57,790 nucleotides of DNA, from positions 1 to 57,790 of the forward strand of contig JAIPMN010000322.1 of the NCBI GenBank assembly GCA_020650975.1. The letters are read 5' to 3'. Under the pieces are notes generated by a model. The model saw nothing but the letters and a program-made list of their open reading frames with translations. It ran no database searches and was not told the origin of the DNA. Source of the DNA: Apostichopus californicus (taxonomy: Eukaryota > Echinodermata > Holothuroidea > Aspidochirotida > Stichopodidae). Both the position numbers and the translations under genes were made by a program. Of this stretch, positions 50,201 to 57,790 are shown one piece after another (the stretch's first letter is position 1; every line of letters starts with the position of its first letter).

Positions 50201-53200
50201 GCTCAGTTTAAATGCTTATACAATATTGCCCTAACCTACCCTGCTAATATGAAGTCTGTGAATGCTCAGTTTCTAGAGATTACAGAAGGGTTTCACATTC
50301 TCAAACTTTGCTTTGCTGACCCTTAGTGACCTTTGACCTCGGTAAAACTATAGGAACCTTGCACTCAATTCGTGGAAGCTACATGTAACTAAATACAAGA
50401 TCCCACACGCATCTTCTTAATACTTACTTGGCATCATCATCTCCGAGACCGAGTTCAAAGATCCGCTCAGCTCCAAGCACTTCTAACTTCTTGTCTACAA
50501 ACACTCCCATATCATTGTAATGTTCGTAAGTTTTGTTACCTAATCCAAATACCTGAGCAGGAAAACAAAAATGAAATAAAAACTTGTTTAAACAAATATT
50601 AACTGCATTGCAAATCCCACGAAAGTAAAATTGGAAAATATTGTTTTAACAAGTGATCTCTGGCTTGTCTAGCAAACAGCAATGCTTTCTAACTTCCCAC
50701 AGCCACTCATATCAAATCATATCAAGTAAACTTATTTGATTGTACTTACAGCATATTTGACCCATCAGGTCAACTGACCCTTCCTGCAGCCACTCATATC
50801 ATACTATCTGACTGAACTTACAGCATATTTGACTCCTGTCAGGTCAACTGACCCTTCCTGCAGCCACTCATATCATACTATCTGACTGTACTTACAGCAT
50901 ATTTGACCCCCGTCAGGTCGACTGACCCTTCCTGCAGCCACTCATATCATACTATCTGTACTGTACTTACAGCATATTTGACCCCTGTCAGGTCAACTGA
51001 CCCTTCCTGCAGCCACTCATATCATACTATCTGACTGTACTTACAGCATATTTGACCCCTGTCAGGTCAACTGACCCTTCCTACAGCCACTCATATCATA
51101 CTATCTGACTGTACTTACAGCATATTTGACCCCTGTCAGGTCAACTGACCCTTCCTACAGCCACTCATATCATACTATCTGTACTGTACTTACAGCATAT
51201 TTGACCCCTGTCAGGTCAACTGACCCTTCCTGCATCCACTCATATCATACCATCTGACTGTACTTACAGCATATTTGACCCCTGTCAGGTCAACTGACCC
51301 TTCCTGCAGCCATTCATAGAATTCCTGAGAATTGTCCGTAGGGTCCCCTTCGCCGTAGGTCGCCATACAGAAGATAGCTAAAGAATTCTCGATCTCACTT
51401 AGTTGGGGTAAGTCTTCCTGTTGGTTGGAGAGAGACACAAGAATTCAAGTTGAAATCCCTATTTTTAGGTACAGATCCTTCATACCTTGATGCTTTACTC
51501 TGATAAGCTTAGACTTCTACTATGATCAAGGCCTTAGACATCACATAATTGATGACCTCTAAAACTCAGCTTGTTCACACTTTATTGAAGCAATTCTAAA
51601 CAAGGAAGATTTTATGAATTCTTCTCAAAGGGAAGTATACTGCATGTGAGCCAATAGAATGTATGTATGTATATGTGATCTTCCCGCAAGCAGGAACTCG
51701 CGAAAGAAGCCATGGAGGCTTTTAGACTCGCAAGCTGACCGAAGCCAATCTCTCGGCACACATCCATTTAACGTCCATGTCGGGAAGTTGTTATTGAACA
51801 ACACCCTTGCCAGACGTCACACATTGCTGTCGGCGGGGAATCGAACCGGGGATCTCATGACTGGGAGACGCCGTCGTTAACCACTAGGCTATACACTCCG
51901 CCTAGTGGCAGAGAAACGAAGGAGATGGGAGGGGAAGAGGAGGAGGGGAGGGACGGATAAGGAATGAGCAAGTCTGGATGAGTCACTCGAATACCCAATA
52001 AACCAGCAAGTTTTTGCGTGGGAAAATGTCTCAATGTGAATAGATTGTGAACACTTAAAGCTCCGGGTGATTGAATACCCACAAAACACAAAACAAAAAC
52101 AAATTTATTGATGATATGAAGGTTCATCTGCCAGACTGTCTTTGTTTAAACTGAAGTTGAACTATTCGAGGATACCAATACCTCAATAGACTTGTCTCTA
52201 GTGTGTGAAAACAACAAAAGGATCGGACAACTGCAAAAAAAAAATTCAACCTTTGACCAATTAGTCTTTGTCTAACCCTTTGAAATTGTTAAAAGTCACT
52301 TGTGAAATATTTATGTAAAATTACATTCCAAGTGGTATTTACTTAAATATAAGTCAGGCTTTTTAATAAATGTTTGTAAATGTATTTTTCTACTTTGAAA
52401 AAGTAAGTGCACAGCAAACATGAGAGGTAAGTCCTTGTAAAACTAGAAACACTGCATTGATCTGCAATGCAAATACTGTCATTGAAGCAAGCCTGGTGTT
52501 ATGGTGCATATATACAACACTAGTGCAACTTAATGTCTCAATACCTGTTTGCTGATGAATTTTGGAAAACAACCTTCTGAATCAGATTCAATGTTTCTTT
52601 TTATTCTAAATGCACTCTGACCAGGTGGGTTTAATGGAGAAAAGCTGTCGCAATCGTAAGAAATGTATTTTTCTGTTGCCCTCATGTCGCAAAAAGATTT
52701 ACCGTAAAATAACTGCGACCGCCCATATCAACATGTTCATTTACATAAATGTAACCTTTGTATATACTCGTATCGTCCACTTTTTTTACCCAATTTCACA
52801 GAGGTCAAGTCTGAAAACACCTGTTTGTTTCTTGCAATGAAAGGAAATTACACAATTTTGCAACCTACATCGGTAAGACCAAAAGAAAGATATTATTCAA
52901 TAGAATGGACCTAACACAGGCTAGCCACGAAAGTGAAAGTAAGTCCTAGGCCTTTACGGTCGTAAACAAAACAAAGAGATTTGATTGGCGCATGATCTGT
53001 TGGGCGGGGCTTGAAAATTTTGATTGAAGTTTGTAGAATCCGGGACTCGTTAAACAAACTGGCAAATTTCATTCAGCTCAAAATGTTTAACTTCAGATAA
53101 CTCAATAAAAAAATTGATTATTAATATGAAAATTGCATAGAACAGTGTTATTTTCACTGAGCTTTTAGGGCTGTAAGCTGGAAAAGTCAAAGTAAACATT

Positions 53201-54544
53201 TGGCAAACACACATTGAGACACACTGAGTTAATAGTAGTCCCACAGTGTGGCACACCTACACAACACTAGTCTCCATAGCGAACACTGGAGAAAGTAATT
53301 TAAAAAGATTCAACGCAATCATCTGCCAATAACTGTATCGAGCAGCACCGTACAGGAAGATTTCCCACTTTTGACTGCGTAACAGTAAGGTATATTGGGA
53401 TGTCCATTGGGACAATACGTGTGAGCAATGCAAGTACAAATAAACAGCGCCATGCATGAAGGAATAAACAGAATAAATCCTATTATCCCAGCTAGTTGTT
53501 ACCGGCTTCAATTAATGAACAAACTCTAAAATTAAAAAATTAAACGTGCTTGATCAATTAATTATCTTACTACTTACATCCCCACTTGCGTACTCTGAGC
53601 GACAGATGAAACGATGACATAAATTTCATGTTAATGGCACAGATCCTTATGATATGGTGAAGGGAGCTAAAAACCCTATCAACAAATCTTTTCGTAGTGT
53701 ATTTATACCATAGTTTTATTACTAACTAACAGGTAAATTTAACAGAAAAACAAACAGCTTTTTCCAAAATTCCTTCAACATTCGTCATTAATAAAATGAA
53801 CATGAATATGAATAATCTTTTGAAGATTTCCCCCTCCCCACCCCCCCCCCAATGCTTTGGAGTGGTTACTCATTTTAGATTTATTACCTGTCTCTCAAGG
53901 AATAGCTTAGAAGTGACCTATATTTTCTGAACTGCAATGAAGAAACATTATCTTTGCATGCTGCTGTAATTTGCAATCATTCCTACTTTCCTATTCACCA
54001 AACATGCTAATAATCTCGCCACAACTTGTTTGTACAAATTATATTCTGCCGAATTCAGAGTCAGCTATTGGCTGAGTAAACAACTACTCTGATTGGTCAA
54101 TTACCATTTCTACTTCCTCCGGGTCGACAGCCATTCCTTTCATACCATATCGTTGGCAGTCCTTCGCCAGTCGTCCGGCAAATTCTTCTGCCGTTCCCGT
54201 TTGTGAGCCATAAAATACCACAACATTACGACCCTGCAAGAGAAAAAAACACGACGATTACGAATGAAATTGCAAATTTTGCAAAATAAATCAGAAAATT
54301 GTGACTGAACTTATAAACCATAAGCAGATTGTCATACAAAATACATTCACAAATTTTAAATTTATTCTTCATTTTTCTTAATAAGTTGAAACTTTTTATC
54401 AGTTGATATTGTTAAGAATTTTTGAACAGTAAGGGGTGGAATATTTATAAATAATTTAAAATGTAGTTTATAGGTACAGTTCTCACCGATGTTTTCATTT
54501 TCTCGATTAAACCTGCACTAGAACTGGAACTGGTGGTATTTGGC
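41062..54544 (-). CDS. POR: NADPH-cytochrome P450 reductase, 13 exons, N-terminal anchor exon not found
   Basis: Diflavin enzyme passing electrons from NADPH through FAD and FMN to ER cytochromes P450. Exons 5' to 3': 54544-54487, 54233-54105, 51417-51268, 50552-50428, 49397-49308, 47878-47777, 46742-46626, 45494-45376, 44880-44699, 44224-44075, 43560-43293, 42630-42402, 41206-41062; all GT-AG, phases agree, 620 residues plus stop. FMN domain: FYGSQTGTAEEFAGRLAKD, CMATYGEGDPTDN, FGLGNKTYEHYN, LGLGDDDA. FAD domain: RYEAGDHVAVYP, ARYYSISSSPK, GVATSWL. NADPH domain: GPGTGLAPFRGFIQER, FFGCRKKDEDF, HIYVCGDARNMA, and C-terminal CDVWS with the stacking Trp. Human POR has about 680 residues, so roughly 55-65 N-terminal residues including the membrane anchor are missing here; the first exon found begins with one base of a split codon. 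The donor at 43292 (GTGGGT) is weak. One exon end is part of a tandem array (see findings). Confidence 0.97.
43776..43820. repeat. 17-bp tandem repeat in a POR intron
   Basis: ATGTGACATGCCACAA-type units repeat about three times. They lie between the exons at 43293-43560 and 44075-44224. Too short to say more. Confidence 0.7.
44228..44292. repeat. (CAGA)n microsatellite abutting a POR splice acceptor
   Basis: About 16 uninterrupted CAGA units, followed by AGAA/GAA units. On the coding (minus) strand it reads (CTGT)n and ends within a few bases of the acceptor TTTAG of the exon 44224-44075, so it occupies the polypyrimidine-tract position. Confidence 0.95.
45528..45910 (-). mobile_element. 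tRNA-derived SINE in a POR intron
   Basis: On the minus strand the head has a Pol III A box (TGGTCAAGTGGTTAAGG, within 45881-45904) and B box (CAGGTTCGAGCCC, 45861-45849), in a Ser/Leu-tRNA-like fold. The body reads GTGTCCTTGGGCAAGGCGC, a segment seen in SINE bodies of several marine invertebrates. It ends in an AAT-repeat tail near 45528-45542. It sits about 35 bases upstream, in transcript sense, of the POR exon starting at 45494. Confidence 0.85.
47295..47380. repeat. AT-rich microsatellite
   Basis: Alternating TA/TATAAA and GTATGTAT units within a POR intron. Confidence 0.95.
48986..49150 (+). mobile_element. tRNA-derived SINE fragment with poly-A tail
   Basis: The segment GGTGGAGTGGGTTAAAGGC resembles a Leu/Ser tRNA A-box region, and GTAGGTTCAGTTCC resembles a B box 36-40 bases later. 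A short body and a 14-A run (49137-49150) follow. No cloverleaf with good acceptor pairing is evident, so it is not a functional tRNA gene. Confidence 0.6.
50319..50420 (+). repeat. Dispersed copy of the 143-bp DR1-bearing repeat
   Basis: Collinear with the repeat at 35985-36500: GACC..TAGTGACCTTTGACCTC, an AAACTATAGG..CTTGCACTCAA block and an AAATACAAGATCCCACA block. It contains a perfect TGACCTTTGACCT (50327-50339) and ends eight bases from the POR exon boundary at 50428. Confidence 0.65.
50691..51303 (-). repeat. Exon-end/splice-donor minisatellite in POR, eight copies of about 74 bp
   Basis: Each unit holds the last 36 coding bases of the exon 51417-51268, the donor GCT|GTAAGT and about 30 intronic bases. 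Plus-strand positions of the 36-base block: 51268-51303 (the real exon end), 51194, 51119, 51045, 50971, 50896, 50822 and 50750. Spacings are 74, 75, 74, 74, 75, 74 and 72. Each block is preceded in transcript sense by CTGCAG, CTGTAG or ATGCAG. The copy at 50750 has a 2-base deletion; the other extra copies are either identical to the exon or differ only at third codon positions. Confidence 0.93.
51659..51905 (-). mobile_element. tRNA-derived SINE in a POR intron
   Basis: On the minus strand a tRNA-like head has an A box (ATAGCCTAGTGGTTAACG, within 51874-51895) and a perfect B box (CGGTTCGATTCCC, around 51836-51848). A body follows (CTGGCAAGGGTGTTGTTC, then AACTTCCCGACATGGACG), and a CATA-type tail ends near 51659. 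It belongs to a different SINE family from the one at 45528-45910. Confidence 0.85.
52535..53220 (-). mobile_element. Non-autonomous DNA-transposon-like repeat, copy B
   Basis: Inverted relative to copy A at 18068-18708 and collinear with it end to end. The inverted termini are GTCTCAATACCTGTTTGC (52535 side) and, on the 53220 side, the reverse complement GTCTCAATGTGTGTTTGCC, an imperfect terminal inverted repeat of about 18 bp. Copy B has an extra stretch of about 40 bases near 52920-52955. It lies in the long POR intron between 51417 and 54105. Confidence 0.65.
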
Positions 54545-54879
54545 CTGTTGAAGGTAAAAAACATACAAATGAGGCAAACTTAATTTGAGTACATACAGTT
54601 TAGGTGAAGAAGATATTGAAGAGAGTAAGGTAAATTCGCCACCAACATGTGGACAATTGAACCTATGAACGAATATAAACAGGCCTAGAAATTCAGGCTA
54701 TTAAAGTCTGGCAACTTGGTTTGCTATTTACCAGGAGAAAAGGAAAAGGCACCAGCATTTTCCTGCTAAAAGACATTATAAACATTAAAAACATAAATAT
54801 ACATGATTAACCAGTTAAGAGTTGTCATTATAAAAGCATTTAAGTAAGATTTCGGCATCTACTTGAAGCCAAGTAATTT
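54545..54879. other. POR intron sequence, upstream of the first exon found
   Basis: No exon recognised. It should be part of the intron separating the POR anchor exon from the exon 54544-54487. Confidence 0.5.
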
Positions 54880-55320
54880 TTTTTTTATTACCAGCAAATA
54901 TTTTGCACTTGCTTTCAAAAGCTTCAAATCCAAACTCAAAACCCACCTTTTCCAGCTGCATTTCTATGACACATAATTATATCTTTCATTTTATGGCTGT
55001 TTTAGTGTCACCATTTTACAAAACTGAATTCCATTGCAATATTTCTGCAATATATATTTGTTATGTGTTTTATGCTATTATAGATTCTGTATATTGTAAA
55101 ATAGTTGTATATAGTTATTTTAGTAGTTTTTCACATATTTGATGTAGTTTTACACTGTATTTTTAACATTTCCTCTACTTTACATTGTGTAATTGTATCT
55201 TTGTTAGGTGTATTGGTTTTGTATTTATGTTTTTCGACTTTGTTTTTATGTATTATGTTTTGTAAAGCGCTTTGAAGCCTTTGCATATTGCGCTATATAA
55301 GTTGCATATTATTATTATTA
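54880..55320 (+). mobile_element. 3' fragment of a non-LTR retrotransposon (LINE)
   Basis: Bases 54902-54976 encode FALAFKSFKSKLKTHLFQLHF followed by a few residues and a stop, matching the usual C-terminal end of L2/CR1-type reverse transcriptase ORFs (SFKSKLKTHLF). A 3' UTR follows, ending in the typical GTAAAGCGCTTTGAAG..GCGCTATATAAGTTGCATATT tail and ATT repeats. It is a 5'-truncated copy; the 5' limit near 54880 is approximate. Confidence 0.75.
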
Positions 55321-57790
55321 AAGCTTGTACAGTAGCTGACGTGTGTCGCAATTCAGGAATAAAGCCTGCGAGAAATTTATGCCAGTAAATTTTTGTAAGC
55401 AAAAGTTTTCAGCAAGTGGCTATCATAAAAATTGTAACATTCTAGGCCTGATAAAAGCACCATGCACCAGGAAGACCGAGTTCAAGTATTCCTCTGATAT
55501 CTGGCATAATTCTACAAGGGACATATCAAAATTTGGCATCTTGGAATATGACCTCAATCCCTCAACTGAAGATGCAAAGAGCTTGATCATATAACAAGTA
55601 CTCTCTCAAGAATAATCCTTAAAATGATCGATCTCAAGATTTAGGAGTGGTTATCACCCATCTTCCCCTCAAAACATTTACAACCTTTCATATCCATCCG
55701 ACCTACAAATTTGGTAACATTTGACACTGTTCCCCACTGACCGAACCAGTTTGGTCTCAAACCAAAGTTCTTTCTATCTACCAATGATCATGAAATAAAA
55801 CTCCCTCCCCCCCCTCCCCGCAGGTTCAGGGTCATATTGTCAAAGACATGGTTATACTTGGTTTCAACAAGCCTTGATGAGGCCCTGACAGTAAGGAGTT
55901 CTAAAACAACTTTACAGTACTTCAAACACTAAAGTGCTGATTATTTTAAGTAGGAAATTTTTACATTAAAGGTTACAGTAGCCTCTGAAGTCTGAAAAAG
56001 ATTGTATAAGAATAGTAATGTCAGGCCTTCTAACATTTAAATATTGTACGGTCTACATTATAAGCTACTTGAAGCTTCTTTTTCCTTCTTTCATTGACTA
56101 TAAGGTCTCTTTGTCAATTTTCTCATTTCCACTTTTGTAACGAGTTACCAATGATCTCTAAGTTTCAACAGGGCAAAGATTTTGTAATCATTGTGTTCAA
56201 AGTCTCGCTTTAAGTTGAAAATACATGTGTGTGTGTCTCAAGTGCACTTATCCTACAGTACACAGCTCATGGATCCATGGTTTCAATTGAATAAATACTA
56301 AACATGACAAAAATATGTCACAATGCATGATAGGGTAATGTACAGTGTACTACAATATACAGTACATACTTTAAATGAATATGATTATTAGCAGCTCTTA
56401 GAATTTGCATATTTAATTATAATTAGGGCTTTGCAGTAATGTAGATACTGCACATACAGTACAGTATATGTATGTACCAACACTAGACTGCTATTTAGAA
56501 ATCTTTTCACATCAAATGAGTTTGGAAATAGAAAGAACTCTAGTTCTGATATTAAAAACCAACAATAAATAACGATCCAGACACTTTGGATGGTGGAATG
56601 AGAAGGAAGGGCGGTGACCGGTGGAGCCGGTCAAAGAGGGCGTACAGTGTTAAAAGGTTACCAGGACATTCTAGGCATGGTAGAATGAGGGTGCTAAGGT
56701 TGTGGGGAGACAGGTAAGCGAGGAACGAAGTAAGTTACTGTAATACAGTGCTTCATTACTATAGCTTGCCTTGTCACATGAGAAAGGTACCCTCAAAAGA
56801 AAAAAAAAAAATTTAGTGCTTTTAAACTTAATGAACGTGATATTCATGCGATAAATATTATCAAGTAGTTATGAGAAAGGTCTGTGCAACAGATGTACTG
56901 TATGCATACATGTCATTATACAAACTTAACCCATAAACGCAACCCAAAACACTTGTCCATCCTATCAGCGCTTGTAACCCACCCAAGACGACAGTATTTG
57001 CACACAATTGCACACATTATGATCACTGAAGTACATATCCCCACCAAGAAAATTAACCTAGTGCTCGAAATTAGCTTCCGACCAATACTGATTTGGACTT
57101 GAACTTTACATGTTAATTATGCAAGGAAGGGGGACGTCGAACTGATTTGGGTCGATGTAACAATGACATTACAAAGTTGGCAAGAGCAGGTGAATGCTGA
57201 TTTGAGTTCATACGACAATACATACAGCATGTTCATTTGGAAACAGGCTATGAATGACAGATTGTTTTAATTGCTACGTTACAAATGTGGATTCACTTGT
57301 CACCTATAAAACTTGTCCTGTCGGGTAACTATGAGCAATGATACTGACCTGTGTCCAGTCATCACATACATACAGTACTCTAACCGAATCTACTTCAAAC
57401 AACACAAAAACGATAACAAATGTTTTAACACTCAAACAGTTTACAGTATTAGGGTTAACGTTTGACACAGAAACAGATCCAAATTTATACAAACCTTGAT
57501 TCCGGGCGCTTGGTGACATTTTTCATCCATGATTTGAAACGATTAAGCACAGACATGATGTTGGTAATTGTTTCACTTTCGGCACAAAATTTCAAAAATG
57601 CCAATTTACGGAATGAGAAATTTGTCACAAAATGTGTTCAACTCAACAGCTTGACTTCTTTATTCAAAACCGTTAAATATATGTTAATTGGTATCTCCGT
57701 TACAAAATTCCACACTATCAAACCCAGTTGAAGTTTTGACTTTCACCACAGAATTCCATCCACAACTGAAAAATGAATGCGACCCATACA
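55321..57790. other. Non-coding stretch at the right edge
   Basis: No POR membrane-anchor exon could be identified on the minus strand; such an exon needs a hydrophobic run of about 20 residues and a donor leaving two bases of a split codon. A short minus-strand frame at 57530-57497 ending in TCAAG|GTTTGT has the right phase in one reading, but it lacks a hydrophobic segment. A GC-richer patch lies at 56580-56720. The anchor exon may lie beyond the window. Confidence 0.4.

Noticed and set aside
52610-52840. Frame beginning MHSDQVGLMEKSCRNRKK, also seen at 18434-18637
   Set aside because: The resemblance reflects the two copies of the DNA-transposon-like repeat; the frame is broken differently in each copy.
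54903-55142. 79-codon plus-strand frame as a gene
   Set aside because: It is out of frame with the conserved SFKSKLKTHLF segment and overlaps the 3' UTR of a LINE fragment.
57304-57519. Minus-strand frame with a hydrophobic FVIVFVLF run as the missing POR anchor exon
   Set aside because: The surrounding residues do not resemble a POR N-terminus, the hydrophobic run is short, and no donor with the required phase follows it.
1-57790. CRISPR arrays, prophages, operons or defence islands
   Set aside because: The window is animal nuclear DNA with introns. The tandem arrays have no spacer-repeat architecture, and no prokaryotic genes are present.

Overview
This is a metazoan nuclear window: coding sequence is split into short exons with GT-AG splice sites, introns and spacers are AT-rich, and no bacterial-style operon or large uninterrupted gene is present. 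The proteins look deuterostome-like. Together with tRNA-derived SINEs and many copies of a TAGGCCTA-type palindrome, this suggests a marine invertebrate deuterostome, most likely an echinoderm and perhaps a sea cucumber. The species assignment is inference.

Layout. (1) 1-3049: the left edge holds a U2-snRNA-headed structured element, a complete 746-bp hAT-type non-autonomous transposon with an 8-bp target-site duplication, and the first coding exon of an aromatic amino acid decarboxylase (DDC/HDC family), minus strand, whose remaining exons lie off the left edge. (2) 3050-19177: about 16 kb without a recognisable protein gene. It holds two tandem repeats, a candidate 5' non-coding exon for the decarboxylase, a CpG-rich patch and a DNA-transposon-like repeat. 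(3) 19178-21387: a complete four-exon TMED2 (p24 cargo receptor), plus strand. (4) 21388-26132: spacer or 3' UTR with a long imperfect hairpin and a 10-N assembly gap flanked by a duplicated contig end. (5) 26133-32100: a seven-exon RILP-like gene (RH1 and RH2 domains, long acidic serine-rich tail), plus strand. (6) 32101-41061: about 9 kb between convergent genes, with three tandem repeat families. (7) 41062-54544: 13 exons of NADPH-cytochrome P450 reductase (POR), minus strand, covering the FMN, FAD and NADPH domains to the C-terminal Trp-Ser. Only the N-terminal membrane-anchor exon was not found. Its introns hold three tRNA-derived SINEs, a second inverted copy of the transposon-like repeat, and an unusual array. 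(8) 54545-57790: upstream sequence with a 3' fragment of a LINE.

The four genes are not an operon or a pathway. TMED2 and the RILP-like protein both belong to membrane trafficking, and POR supplies electrons to ER cytochromes P450. Nothing in the sequence links them beyond neighbourhood.

The most unusual signal is in a POR intron (50.69-51.30 kb). The last 36 coding bases of one exon, its 5' splice site and the start of the intron are tandemly repeated eight times with a period of about 74 bp. Each 36-base block has an AG immediately before it and a GTAAGT donor after it, keeps reading phase, and the only substitutions in the intact extra copies are synonymous.
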